A stretch of DNA of 64,000 nt from JANSXG01 sp024743075 (GCA_042140185.1 CP159477.1:558001-622000), one strand, 5' to 3'; shown: positions 45,415-55,748, counted from the first letter of the stretch. Made by a program: numbers and translations. The notes: generated from the letters alone by a model not told the origin.

Positions 45415-47806
45415 ATGATGCTGAGAATGACCGGGTTGGCGTTGGCGGGCGGCCTGTGGATGAGCGGACTGTGCCTCGCGGACGAAACGAGCGCTCGAGC
45501 GTACCTCGAAGGCCTCGCGTCCACCGCTTACCTCCAGCAGGGGGACTTTCGCATCGAGTTGATCGCACCGGATGAACTCGCTTCCGCGGACGCGATGGTG
45601 TTCCAGAAGTTCATCGGTGAACTCCCGCTCCACGGCGGACGTGTCGTTGTAGTCGAGAACCCCGATGGAACCGTCGCGCGAGTCTTCGACGAATCGACCG
45701 CGGATCTGACGCCGCGCCGCGGCCCGGTAAACATTCCGCAGGACGTGGCCGTTGATCTCGCCGAAGGGTTCCTGCCCGCGGCGATCGACTCCACGGCAGA
45801 ACAGGTGTGGTTCCGAATCGGCAACGAGGCTTTCATGGCATGGGAGGTCACGACGGCTCTGGCCGATCGCGGATTGCCGGCCAGCCCGACGCACTTCGAG
45901 ATGGTTATCGATGCGGCGACCGGCCGGGTGCTCTCCGAGCGACAGATCGACATCAAGACCTACGCTCCCGGCTCACCCGAGGCCGCCGACGGGGTCTTCC
46001 CTCGTATTGTGATCAACGACACGATCGGCGCAAGGGTCGAGAGACTACGCCGACCCGTTCGACGCCGTCGTCAGGATCGGCGGCTGCTCCGGCACACTCA
46101 TCGCTCCGAACGTCGTCCTCAGCGCGCGTCACTGCGGCATCGGTGCCGGCACTCTCGTCAGGTTCGGCGACAACTCGAACGGCCCTATCTTCACCACCAC
46201 GGTTCAGTCGTCGATTCTCCCGGACGGGGGCGGTTCGCTCCTCGATGGCGGCGACGTATCGATTCATATCCTGACGACATCGGTTCCTGCCAACATCGCC
46301 GAGCCCATGCGGCTGATCGACGAAACAGATGATCTCGAGGGCATGCTCTGCGCGACTATAGGCTACGGGTACAACGGGCTCGGTAGCGTCGGGCACGGTT
46401 TCTCCGGCGACGGATTCCGCTGGGGCGGTGAAAACATCATCGATGTCTATGGCAGCCCCGCGAACGCGAGTGGTTCCAACATCATCTCAACTGACTTTGA
46501 TAACGGCACCAGCGCCGCGAACACGATTCCGAGCAGCAGTCCAACTCCGGTCGAGTTCGAAGCGACGACCGCGCCCGGAGACAGCGGTGGTCCCGTACTG
46601 GTTCGGTTCGGGAACGAGTGGGTGATCGCGGGCGTGCTCTCTGGCGGCACCACGAACACCAGCGTCTACGGCGATATCTCCTGGTGGACGGGCACTGCGA
46701 TCTTCCGCGATGACATCGAATCCGCCGGCGGCGCGTTCGTCACCGGACTCGACATCTTCTTCCCGTTCGGCCTGCCTGATGTCGTGTCGCCCGATGGCGG
46801 GGACACGGTGCGACTGAGAGTCGTGCCCTCCGAGGCGGATCCGATCGTCCCGGGCAGTGGCACATTCCATGTCGACACGGGTGCGGGCTTCCAGCAGTTC
46901 CCTTTGACTCTCGATTTCCAGAGCAACTTTACTGCGGCGTTCCCCGCTGCCGATTGCCTGTCGAGCGTGGAGTACTTCTTCTCGTTCGACCTTCAGTCGG
47001 GAGCCACGGTCACTGCACCTTCGGGTGCGTTGGCTGACCCGTCGAGCGTGTTTCGCGCGCTGGTCGCGGACGAGGTGGATTTCAACGACCTCTACGACTT
47101 CGAAACTCCCGTCGGTTTCTCGGCGGGAGCGCCCGGCGACGACGCGACTACGGGCATCTGGGTCCGCGTGAACCCGATCGGAACGGAAGCGCAGCCGGAA
47201 GACGACAACACCGTCGACGGTACCTTCGCGTGGGTGACCGGCCAGGGCAGTCCCGGTGGCACGCTGGGCGAGAATGACGTCGATGGCGGCACCACCTCGC
47301 TGGTAAGCAGCCAGATCGACCTGAGCAACACCGAGTCCGCGACGATCTCGTACGCGCGGTGGTACTCCAACGACACCGGCGCCGCACCGAACGCGGATGT
47401 GTTCCAAGTGTTTGTTTCGGACGACGATGGCCAGACCTACCAACTCGTTGAAACGGTCGGGCCTGGCGGCGACGGGACGTCGGGCGGCTGGATTGAGACG
47501 GGGTTCATCGTGGGCGACTTTGTCGATCTGACCTCCATGATCCGCGTCAAGTTCGTCGCGAGCGATCTCGGCGACGGTTCGGTGGTAGAGGCGGGAATCG
47601 ATGATGTACGCGTGTTCGGCGTGTCCTGCGCCGACGCCGATTGCCCCGGTGACGCGAACGGCGACGGCTCCGTAGATCTCGCGGACCTGAACGCGGTGCT
47701 CGGGAACTTCGGCGGCTCGGGTCTCGGCGACGTCGACAACGACGGCTCCGTCGATCTGGCCGACCTGAACATCGTGCTCGGGAACTTCGGTCTCACCTGC
47801 AGATAA
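45415..47806 (+). CDS. Secreted trypsin-like serine protease with C-terminal dockerin-like repeats (one reading-frame break)
   Basis: About 797 residues. Signal peptide MMLRMTGLALAGGLWMSGLC then ADE. A propeptide of about 180 residues precedes the protease fold: IGGCSGTLIAPNVVLSARHC (His), GGSLLDGGDVSIHIL (Asp), ATTAPGDSGGPVLVRFG (Ser). A long beta-rich region follows, then CPGDANGDGSVDLADLNAVL and DVDNDGSVDLADLNIVLGNF, two EF-hand-like dockerin-type repeats that bind calcium and may attach the protein to the surface. The break near 46039-46044 fits loss of two bases in a GAGAGA repeat (GARVERDYADPFDAVV). The reading frame is open on both sides. Confidence 0.88.
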
Positions 47807-47848
47807 GTCTCCACCGGCGGGGGTGGCCCGTCGGAGAGGCGCACAAGA

Positions 47849-47888
47849 AAACCCCGTATCCGCCGGCAATGGCCGGGGATGCGGGGTT
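47849..47888 (-). terminator. Hairpin terminator downstream of tRNA-Ser
   Basis: AACCCCG ... CGGGGTT arms with an interior GC-rich stem (CCGGC/GCCGG). Read on the minus strand it is followed by TTTTCTTG, so it probably ends the tRNA-Ser transcript; it also lies just after the protease stop. Confidence 0.7.
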
Positions 47889-47895
47889 CTTAAAG

Positions 47896-47982
47896 CGGAG
47901 GGGGGGGGATTCGAACCCCCGATGACCCGAAGGCCATACTGGATTTCGAATCCAGCGCGTTCAACCGCTCTGCCACCCCTCC
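47896..47982 (-). tRNA. tRNA-Ser (anticodon CGA)
   Basis: 87 bases on the minus strand. Acceptor stem GGAGGGG pairs with CCCCTCC. The D arm is GCAGAGCGGTTGAACGCG-like. The anticodon arm is CTGGA-TTCGAAA-TCCAG with anticodon CGA. A long variable arm (TGGCCTTCGGGTCA) identifies it as serine or leucine class, and the T arm is GGGGGTTCGAATCCCCC. The anticodon reads UCG codons. No 3' CCA is encoded. Confidence 0.96.
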
Positions 47983-48208
47983 GTCGGGGTACGCGACGGC
48001 GGGGGCCGTTCGCAGCGGGACGACCACTATACCAATGACCCGGATCGCCGTCATCCGCTCCGGCAGCCCAGATTGCCGAGATCGAACACCCCGGACCGTT
48101 GGGCGGTTCGGGTGACGTCCGGCTCCGGTTATGGCTTCCCGGAGTGCGGAGCGGATGTAGGATTTTCGCGTCGTTGCCCGAGCATCGGGATCGAGGAGAG
48201 AGCAGTAC

Positions 48209-49285
48209 GTGGGTGAAACCGCACCAACGCAGGCACCGGGACCAGGCCGATGCCGCTGGTTTGTCGGCTGGCTCGTCGCCTTCTACGGCGTCTGGCTCGC
48301 CATCATCAGTACCGGGTCGCACTGGTCGGCGTTGATTGAGCACTGGGGCATCGCCGTCGCCATGGCCGTCGGCTCGTACTTTGCCGGCTCGACCCCGATG
48401 GGTGGTGGGACGGTCGGCTTCCCGGTCCTTGTTCTGCTCTTCGACCAGCCCGCGCGGATGGGTCGCGACTTCAGTTTCGCGATCCAGTCGATCGGCATGA
48501 CCTCTGCCAGCATTTTGATCTTCTGCATGCGTCAGGAACTCGAGCGGCGCCTGCTCAAGTGGTCGATCATCGGCACCTCGATCGGTACTCCGCTCGGGGT
48601 GTTCTTTATCGCTCCGCACATACCCGACCTGTGGATCAAACTCATCTTCGCGACGCTCTGGGCCTCGTTCGGCATGCTGCACTTCGCCAAGATCCGCGAG
48701 ATCGGTGCGATGACAGGGTCGCACAAACTCAGCGCGCGTCAGGACAAGTGGATCGGTTTCTGGGTCGGATCTCTCGCGGGGATGACTATCGCGGCGACCA
48801 CAGGCGTCGGCATCGACCTCGCGCTCTATGTGGTGATCGTTTTGCTCAGCCGGGCCGATCTGAAAGTAGCGATCCCGACCTCGGTCGTGCTGATGGCGTA
48901 CACCTCGGTGATCGGGTTCGGCTCGCTCTGGGTTGCCTCGGTCGCCCAACCGGCGACCTATGCGCTGTCGGAGGGGTTGCTCGGCAACTGGCTCGCTGCG
49001 GCACCGATCGTCGCGCTCGGTGCGCCGCTCGGTGTGGTGATGGTGCGCCTCGTGCCGCGCACGGTGACGCTCCTGATCGTCTCCGGGTTGTGTCTGGTGC
49101 AGTTCCTGTGGACGCTGCGCGACGAGTGGGAGCGAATCACCACACCCGTGCTTCTCGGAACGATCGCAGCGCTGCTCGCGCTGAACCTCGTGTTCATGCT
49201 CGTATACGACCGCGGCAGGCGGGCCGAGGATCGCCGGAGCGCGGCGAAAGCGTCAGGCGCTCATCCGCAGTCTGCGGGCGCGTGA
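48209..49285 (+). CDS. TauE/SafE-family sulfite or anion exporter
   Basis: 358 residues with about nine transmembrane helices. Family features are the repeated GGGTVGFPVLVLLFD and TTGVGIDLALYVVIVLL segments that start with small residues. It probably exports sulfite, sulfonate or a similar anion. The start is GTG 48209. Its 3' end overlaps the convergent mrpG gene by 33 bases. Confidence 0.88.
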   Translation: MGETAPTQAPGPGRCRWFVGWLVAFYGVWLAIISTGSHWSALIEHWGIAVAMAVGSYFAGSTPMGGGTVGFPVLVLLFDQPARMGRDFSFAIQSIGMTSASILIFCMRQELERRLLKWSIIGTSIGTPLGVFFIAPHIPDLWIKLIFATLWASFGMLHFAKIREIGAMTGSHKLSARQDKWIGFWVGSLAGMTIAATTGVGIDLALYVVIVLLSRADLKVAIPTSVVLMAYTSVIGFGSLWVASVAQPATYALSEGLLGNWLAAAPIVALGAPLGVVMVRLVPRTVTLLIVSGLCLVQFLWTLRDEWERITTPVLLGTIAALLALNLVFMLVYDRGRRAEDRRSAAKASGAHPQSAGA

Positions 49286-49753
49286 CGATCGCTCCTCGCT
49301 ATCCACGCACGGGATGCCGATCTCGTCGTCGGTCGCAGCCATGTCCGGATCGGCTTTGTCGTCGGCGAGTTCGTCGGACAGGGTCTTGTCCCACTGCGGC
49401 AGTTTGCCGTGATGGGCCGCCTTGGCGAGCAGGTGCGTGCCGATCGGCGTCGCGACGAACGTGAAGATGATCACCGTCGCCGACTTGGCGACGACGTCGA
49501 GCGTCCACAGGTGCAGGCCCGCGGCGATCAGCATGCCTGTCAGGCCGAGGGTGGTGCACTTCGAGGCGGCGTGCATGCGCGAGTACGCATCGGGGAGGCG
49601 CAGCACACCGAGTACGCCGACGAACATGAAGAACAAGCCGATGGCGAGCGCGACGACCGCCAGCGCATCGCGAATACCGCTGATGGAGAGCGCGTCGGAC
49701 GAGCCGGTGGCGGCCGCTTCTGCACCGAGAGACAGCACGGTATCGATTGTCAT
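49253..49753 (-). CDS. mrpG: Na+/H+ antiporter subunit G (Mrp/Mnh)
   Basis: 166 residues with three helices. The MnhG core includes LRLPDAYSRMHAASKCTTLG and VVAKSATVIIFTFVATPIGT, then THLLAKAAHHGKLPQWDKTL, with an acidic C-terminal tail. It is the last gene of the mrp operon and overlaps mrpF by four bases. Confidence 0.93.
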   Translation of the reverse strand: MTIDTVLSLGAEAAATGSSDALSISGIRDALAVVALAIGLFFMFVGVLGVLRLPDAYSRMHAASKCTTLGLTGMLIAAGLHLWTLDVVAKSATVIIFTFVATPIGTHLLAKAAHHGKLPQWDKTLSDELADDKADPDMAATDDEIGIPCVDSEERSSRARRLRMSA

Positions 49754-50067
49754 TGCGCAGCTCCTCTGCGCCCGATGAACTGGGCAAACGCGAGGGTCGA
49801 AACGAATCCGAGGATCGACACGATCAGCACCGCGTCGAACGTCACGAGCGTCTCGAAGCGGATGGAGAGCAGCAGGATCAGCCCGGCGATCTGCACGGCG
49901 ACTGTGTCGGAGGCCAACCCGCGATCAACGAGGGTGGGGCCCTTGATGATCCGGTACAGGCACATGACCGTCGCCAGCGAGATCAGGATGATCCCGGCGT
50001 CGATCAGCAGAAACAGGGCATCCTCGATGACGCTGTCAGCGCCGAGGGTGGGAGCGAACAGGTTCAC
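49750..50067 (-). CDS. mrpF: Na+/H+ antiporter subunit F (Mrp/Mnh)
   Basis: 105 residues with three helices. MnhF hallmark: RIIKGPTLVDRGLASDTVAV, followed by LILLLSIRFETLVTFDAVLI. Four-base overlaps with mrpE upstream and mrpG downstream. Confidence 0.94.
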   Translation of the reverse strand: MNLFAPTLGADSVIEDALFLLIDAGIILISLATVMCLYRIIKGPTLVDRGLASDTVAVQIAGLILLLSIRFETLVTFDAVLIVSILGFVSTLAFAQFIGRRGAAQ

Positions 50068-50537
50068 GAGAACACCGCCTTTCGGAGGCGAAGCGCAAGG
50101 TCATCGATTTCGGCGAGCGTCGAGGCCGGGTCCTGGGCGTACATGCAGTGCAGGTAAAGCCACTTGCCGTCGGGGCTGATATCAACCACGAGCGTGCCGG
50201 GTGTGAGAGTGATGGCGTTGGCGAGGGTGGTCTTTTCCACATCGCTCAGGCCGTCCACCGGATAGCGCAGGATCCGAGGCGACTGGTTGTGGGCCGGCGT
50301 GAGGATTTCCCACGCGATCTGGATGTTGGCTTTCGTCAGAATCTTGACGAAGTGTCCGGCGAAGGCCAGAAGGCCCCAGGCACGCTTGAAGTAGCTGCCC
50401 TGACCCGCGACGCTCGAGTACACCGCAACGACGGCCGCTCCGACGAGTGCGCCCGCGACGAAGTTCCAAGCGCTGAAACTCGCGGTCAGCAGACACCAGA
50501 CGACGGCGAGGAACAGATTGAAGGTGAGTTGTTTCAT
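50064..50537 (-). CDS. mrpE: Na+/H+ antiporter subunit E (Mrp/Mnh)
   Basis: 157 residues with two to three N-terminal helices and a soluble domain. Family features are FLAVVWCLLTASFSAWNFVA, ITLTPGTLVVDISPDGKWLY and LHCMYAQDP. Start overlaps the end of mrpD. Confidence 0.94.
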   Translation of the reverse strand: MKQLTFNLFLAVVWCLLTASFSAWNFVAGALVGAAVVAVYSSVAGQGSYFKRAWGLLAFAGHFVKILTKANIQIAWEILTPAHNQSPRILRYPVDGLSDVEKTTLANAITLTPGTLVVDISPDGKWLYLHCMYAQDPASTLAEIDDLALRLRKAVFS

Positions 50538-52139
50538 GGCGTCACCGTGTGTTGCAGGTCGGGTTCGATCGACGCGAGCGTCGAGTTATCCGGGAGATCG
50601 CGGATCGGGTTCAGATCGAGCACGCCGTCGATGTAGATCGATGGTGTGGCGAGCGACGCGGTGGCCTGCTGGGTCCAGCTGTAGGATCGCTCAGCGCCGA
50701 AGCCAAGTATCAGCGAGACGCCGACCAGCAGGCCGATGCCGGCATAGGCCAGCGGCAGGGGCATATCGGGACCGGCCTTCGCGCCCTCGGGCAGGTCGAG
50801 CAGGGGCCCTTTGAGTTCGGACCAGAACGCGGTGATCCACACCCGCGCGATCGCGACGAGCGTCAGCACCGCGGTGAAGGTCGTCGCGCCGACGAGCCAC
50901 CAGGCGCCGCTCGATGCACCTTCGCGCAGCAGCACGGCCTTGCCGTAGAAGCCCGAAAGCGGCGGGATACCGACCAGACCCATCGCGAGCAGGAAGAACA
51001 TCGTCGAGAGCAGCGGATACCGCCGGGCGAGACCGCCGAGTTCGCGAAGGTCGACCGAGCCCGCCCGCTGTTCGATCAAGCCGATGCAGAGCATCAGCCC
51101 GGCGATGATGATCATCTCCTGAGCCATGTAGTGCAGCGTCGCGGCGAAGGATTCCGCGTTCATCATGGTCACGCCGAATATCAGGTAGCCGACGTGGGCG
51201 ATCAGTATCATCGCGACCACGCGTCGCAGGTTGGTCGCGCCGACCGCGCCCAGAATCGCGAGCACCATGGTGACGCCGGCAAGGATTGCCAGAATCGTCC
51301 GGACCAGCTCGAGATCGTCCACGCCAGGGTTGGCGAACGCCATGGGGTACATCCGCAGAACGGCGTACACGCCGACCTTCGAGAGGAGGGCGGCGAACAC
51401 CGCACCGATGCTGCTCGGTAGCGTGTGGTAGGTATCGGGCAGCCAGAACCACAGCGGGAATACCGCCGCCTTCAGGCAGAACACGAACAGCAGCGCGACC
51501 GCGAGCGCCTGAAAGCCGGTGGGGAGCGCGCGCCTCGTTCTCGGCCACGAACCGAGCGAGGTCGGCGTAGTTCAGCGTGCCGGTCACGCCGTAGATCATC
51601 CCCGCGGTCAGCACGAAGACTGTGGAGCCGACGAGGTTAAGCAGGACGTACTTGAAGGCCTGGGACATCTGCTGACGTGTGCCGCCGAGGCACATGAGCG
51701 CGTACGAGGCCATCAGCATGATCTCGAAGGCGACGAACAGGTTGAACAGGTCGCCGGTGAGGAAACTGAAGTTCACCCCGAGGATGAGCATGTGGAACAG
51801 AGGGTGGAACCACCCGTGTTCGATGTGACGCGGGAGAAGGTTCCACGAGTGGATGTACGCCGCGACGGCGACCGTCAACGCGACGGCGAGCAGCGTACCC
51901 GACAGTCCGTCAAAGACGATGGCGATACCGAACGGCGGCGCCCACTTGCCCATCATCGAGACGAACATGGGCTGGCCGGCACCGAGGGAACCGAGCATGG
52001 CGAGCACCAGGCCGAGGTTTGCCAGCAGAGCGGTCAGGCCGATGAATCGACACAGCGGCGTCGAGCGTCGGGCCAGCGCGCAGAGCACGCCGGTCGCGAG
52101 CGGGATGACCACGATGAGAGCGATCAGGTTCGGATTCAC
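50534..52139 (-). CDS. mrpD: Na+/H+ antiporter subunit D (Mrp/Mnh), NuoL/M/N-like (one reading-frame break)
   Basis: About 535 residues, 14-helix proton-translocating subunit related to complex I. First frame: MNPNLIALIVVIPLATGVLC, then GVNFSFLTGDLFNLFVAFEI and SQAFKYVLLNLVGSTVFVLT. Second frame: FCLKAAVFPLWFWLPDTYHT (the functional Lys/His region), AVFAALLSKVGVYAVLRMYP and AVLRxx-type C-terminus. The break lies in GCGCGCGC at 51526-51533; two bases lost restores EARALPTGFQ. Overlaps mrpC upstream and mrpE downstream by four bases. Confidence 0.93.
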
Positions 52140-52534
52140 GCGGTCACCTCCCGCGAAACGGAGTGGGACATCGATTCGGGGCGGTCTTCCTCGGACAACC
52201 TGTCCACGTTTAGTGTCCGCGTCGTGCGGAACGTGGTGACGAGGAGCGTCAGCAGGAAGGCCATGATGGCGAAGCTGATGACGATGGATGTCAGGATCAG
52301 GGCCTGGGGCAGCGGGTCGACGTGGATCCCGTTCGGACTGGTCCCGAGCACAGGTGCGCCCTTGACCACGCCACCGGGGAGCACCGGCTGGCCCGACATC
52401 GCGAGGATGCCGAGGTGCGCCGCGTGGCTGAACAGGAACACGCCCATCGCGACGGACTTGAGTTCGCGCGACAGCATCAGGTACACGCTGACGGCGAAGA
52501 TCACCGCCACGCAGATTCCGAGAAGCAGTGTCAT
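52136..52534 (-). CDS. mrpC: Na+/H+ antiporter subunit C (Mrp/Mnh), NuoK-like
   Basis: 132 residues with three helices. NuoK-like core: AVIFAVSVYLMLSRELKSVA, GVFLFSHAAHLGILAMSG, DPLPQALILTSIVISFAIMA. Two bases after mrpA and overlapping mrpD. Confidence 0.94.
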   Translation of the reverse strand: MTLLLGICVAVIFAVSVYLMLSRELKSVAMGVFLFSHAAHLGILAMSGQPVLPGGVVKGAPVLGTSPNGIHVDPLPQALILTSIVISFAIMAFLLTLLVTTFRTTRTLNVDRLSEEDRPESMSHSVSREVTA

Positions 52535-52536
52535 GA

Positions 52537-55500
52537 CTATTCGAGCTCCTCTTCGAAGCGGTTGATCATGCCGACGCTGACGGCGATCACCACGATGAAC
52601 ACGCCGAGATCAAAGAACATGACGCTCGTCCAGTGGAACGGGGCATCGGCGCCGGGCAGCGGGATGTATCCCTGCCCGCTGGTGAAGAACGGCATACCCA
52701 TGAGCATGGGGATGAGACCGGTGGCGAGCGCGATCAGAAGACCGATGGCACCCATCGCGCCGGGGGTGAGCGGGATGAGCCGCTGGAGGGCCTGGCCTCC
52801 CTCGGACATGCGGTACGCCGCGAGTCCGACCGAAGCGATCAGGCCGGCGATGAAGCCGCCGCCCGGTTCGTTGTGACCCTTGAAGAAGATGTAACCGGCG
52901 AACAGCAGACTGACCGGCAGGATCAACTTCATCGCCGTGCGGAGCAGCACAGAACGCAGATGAGGCTGCGGGCCGTTGATCAGCGTCGGGTTGCCCTCGG
53001 CAAGATCGCGTGGCGCGGGAACCGCTCCCAGCAGGGCGAGCACACCCATGAGCGTGATCGCGAGCACGGTAATCTCCCCCACGGTGTCGTAGCCGCGGAA
53101 GTCGACGAGGATCACGTTGACGACGTTGTCGCCGCCGCCGCCGCGACCGCCCGAGTCGGGCGTGGTGCCCTTGTACGAGTTGTTGAGGAACCAGCCGCCG
53201 AGTCGTGTGCTGTCAGACGCGACGAGTTTGGCCTCCGTGTGGCCGTGGTCATCTCCGGACTCCGGTGCGGCGGCGAGCACGGTGCCGTAGCCGATACCGG
53301 CGAGTTCGGTCTCCTTCTGAGACTGTTCGTAGGCCGCGATCGCCGATTGGTCCGCGACCGAACCGGCGTGCAGCACGACCCACGCCATGACGCATCCAAC
53401 GAGCGATGCGAACACCGCCCGAGGCATGGCGGGGATGCGCGGGTGCTTCTTCGGCTCCTCCGGAAGCAACCGCAGTGCGAGCATGAAGAGCACCACGCTG
53501 ATGATCTCGAACATCATCTGCGTCAGCGCGAGGTCGGGGGCCTGGTAGACGAGGTACATGCCCATGACCGCGAAGCCGCACGACCCGAGGACGAGCACGC
53601 GGACCGCGCGGATCTGGACCAGCGGCAGGATCAGCGCGCTCGCGCAGATCAGGACGGTCAGCAGCACACCCGCGAGGATGTACGGCACCGGGGCGTACGA
53701 CAGCGGGGCGATCGCCGGCCAGTTGAGCATCGAGCCGTCGCCAAACCACATCGCGGCGAACACTCCGATGAGCAGCGCCGACAGCGTGGCGACGGTATAG
53801 AAGCGGAGGTTGCCGTTTTGCAGGCGAGCGAAGACGCTGTGCCCGAATGATTCGGTCGAGCCGTATGTCGCCGGGAACAGCGCGTTGTGCACATCCTCGA
53901 TCGGACGACGCAGCAGATCGGAGAAGCCGAGCGCGAGCCCGCCCGCAATCGCCAGCCCGGACATGTAAAGCGGAAGTTCCGGGTGGGTGATCGCGTGGAT
54001 CAGACCGGGCAGGTGATCCCAGTAGAGCGTGTGGGTCTCGAGCGATCCAAAGACCGACTCGAGGAGACGCGGCGCGAACCCGCCGAGGAACTGCACCGCG
54101 AGGATCGCCGCCGCCGGCCACCAGATGCAGGACGCCCAGAAACCGTGCTCGTGGATCTCGTGGTGGGCGTCGGCACGCTCGGTGTCGCGATGGTGCTCGG
54201 CGGCGCCGGCGTCCGCGAAGAATGTGCGAGTGATGCGGACAAAGATCGCGACATTGCAGATCGCGGTCAGGACGGCCATGACCATGACACCCCAGAACAG
54301 CGGCGTGGTCTTCAGCGCGTGGGCGATCTGGTAGAGGAAGGCCTCTTTCGCGGTGAAGCTCAGGGTGAGCGGCAGGCCAGCCATGGCATACGCGGCGAGG
54401 ATGCCGATCAGCGCGAGGTGGCGGTGCGTCCGCCAGAGGCCCTTCAGCTGTGAGAGGTTGGTCTGGTGCGTGAGGTGGATGATCGCACCGGCGATGATGA
54501 ACAGAGGTGCCTTGTAGACCGCGTGGTTCAGGATCTGCGTGATCGGCCAGATGATGTTGGCAATCGTGTGGTCGTCGTGAGCGTAGTTCGTGCCGCCGAT
54601 GCCGTAAGCGCAGGTGAGCAGGCCGAGCTGGCTGACGGTCGTGTACGCGAAGATCCGCTTCAGGCCATCGGAGCGGAGGGCGAGGTACCCGCCGAGGAGC
54701 ATCGTGGTCGCACCGAAGAACACCAGAGTCGGCGTCCACCACTCGAGTTCACGCATGGTCGGGTAGAGCCGCGCGAAGAGGTAGACGCCGGCCTTCACCA
54801 TCGTGGCCGAGTGCAGGTACGCCGAGACAGGGGTAGGGGCCGCCATCGCACCGGGCAGCCAGAAGTGCAGGGGCCACTGGGCCGACTTCGCCGCACCTCC
54901 GATGAACATCAGGAAGAACGCGACGGTGAGCAGGCCGGCATCGACACCGGGCATCTGCGAGATCGGTGCGCTGAGGGCGGAGAAGCTCCACTCGCCGGTG
55001 GCGGCGCCGAGAGTCATGAGGCCGCCGAGCAGGACGAGCCCGCCCATGCCGGTGGTGCAGAGGGCCTGCAGGGCGAGCTTGAGCGACTTCGGGTCTTCGC
55101 GGTACCAGCCGATGAGCAGAAACGACGACACGCTGGTCAGTTCCCAGAACAGGAACATGCCGAGGAAACTATCCGCGAGCACCACACCGAGCATGGCGGT
55201 CGCGAACAAGCCCAGCGTGGGGTAGAAGCGCCAGAGCGACTCCTCATCACGGCCGAAGTATCCGCGAGCGTAAAGCACGATGAGAGCACCGATGACCGAG
55301 ACCAGCAGGGCGAAGAAGCCGCCGAGCTGGTCGACGTTCATCGCCAGCGACATGTTGAGCGAGGGCGCGAAGGGGATGGCGACCGGCCCGGCCTCAAGCC
55401 CGTACTGAGCGATCCACGCCAGCACGATGCCCGCGCTGGCCAGCGGGCCCGCGAGCATGGTCAGAACGCGAGCGGTGACCGCTGACTTGGGCAGCAGCAT

Positions 55501-55560
55501 GGTGGCAAGGCCGGCGATGACCGGCGCGAACACCGCGAGCAGCAGCGACATGTCTGGCAT
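52537..55560 (-). CDS. mrpA: Na+/H+ antiporter subunit A with fused subunit B (MrpAB)
   Basis: 1,007 residues. The N-terminal NuoL-like part has LFWELTSVSSFLLIGWYRED, AKSAQWPLHFWLPGAMAAPT (functional Lys region), TVSQLGLLTCAYGIGG and ILNHAVYKAPLFIIAGAIIH. Near residue 690 comes an MbhD-like segment (DLALTQMMFEIISVVLFMLA). From about residue 860 the MrpB domain follows: LILPVSLLFAGYIFFKGHNE, PGGGFIAGLIASVGLAAYRM. No separate mrpB exists. First gene of the operon mrpA(B)-C-D-E-F-G, which exports Na+ in exchange for H+. Confidence 0.95.
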   Translation of the reverse strand: MPDMSLLLAVFAPVIAGLATMLLPKSAVTARVLTMLAGPLASAGIVLAWIAQYGLEAGPVAIPFAPSLNMSLAMNVDQLGGFFALLVSVIGALIVLYARGYFGRDEESLWRFYPTLGLFATAMLGVVLADSFLGMFLFWELTSVSSFLLIGWYREDPKSLKLALQALCTTGMGGLVLLGGLMTLGAATGEWSFSALSAPISQMPGVDAGLLTVAFFLMFIGGAAKSAQWPLHFWLPGAMAAPTPVSAYLHSATMVKAGVYLFARLYPTMRELEWWTPTLVFFGATTMLLGGYLALRSDGLKRIFAYTTVSQLGLLTCAYGIGGTNYAHDDHTIANIIWPITQILNHAVYKAPLFIIAGAIIHLTHQTNLSQLKGLWRTHRHLALIGILAAYAMAGLPLTLSFTAKEAFLYQIAHALKTTPLFWGVMVMAVLTAICNVAIFVRITRTFFADAGAAEHHRDTERADAHHEIHEHGFWASCIWWPAAAILAVQFLGGFAPRLLESVFGSLETHTLYWDHLPGLIHAITHPELPLYMSGLAIAGGLALGFSDLLRRPIEDVHNALFPATYGSTESFGHSVFARLQNGNLRFYTVATLSALLIGVFAAMWFGDGSMLNWPAIAPLSYAPVPYILAGVLLTVLICASALILPLVQIRAVRVLVLGSCGFAVMGMYLVYQAPDLALTQMMFEIISVVLFMLALRLLPEEPKKHPRIPAMPRAVFASLVGCVMAWVVLHAGSVADQSAIAAYEQSQKETELAGIGYGTVLAAAPESGDDHGHTEAKLVASDSTRLGGWFLNNSYKGTTPDSGGRGGGGDNVVNVILVDFRGYDTVGEITVLAITLMGVLALLGAVPAPRDLAEGNPTLINGPQPHLRSVLLRTAMKLILPVSLLFAGYIFFKGHNEPGGGFIAGLIASVGLAAYRMSEGGQALQRLIPLTPGAMGAIGLLIALATGLIPMLMGMPFFTSGQGYIPLPGADAPFHWTSVMFFDLGVFIVVIAVSVGMINRFEEELE

Positions 55561-55748
55561 GGCGAGGGTCTCGTCTGAAGACGGCCCGGTACGGGCGCAT
55601 CAATGGAACATGGGGCCTGAGGCCTCGGAACCCGGTGCCTATCGGACAAAAACAGGCCGCTCGCGCGGGCGATCCGCGAACCGATCCGAATAACTTCATC
55701 GGACCTTTTCTTCGGCCGGCTTTGGAGAGACTGCCGCCTCGCCGCGGA

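Noticed and set aside
45150..45894. Minus-strand frames opposite the protease 5' region
   Set aside because: They overlap the signal peptide and propeptide coding region antisense, lack motifs and have no plausible ribosome-binding site.
45415..47806. Programmed frameshifting in the protease gene or other broken genes
   Set aside because: The breaks lack a common slippery sequence or following structure, occur in unrelated housekeeping genes and all match simple base loss.
46487..48949. An 820-codon minus-strand open frame
   Set aside because: It is opposite the protease, runs through the tRNA-Ser and the TauE-like gene, and has a shadow-type composition.
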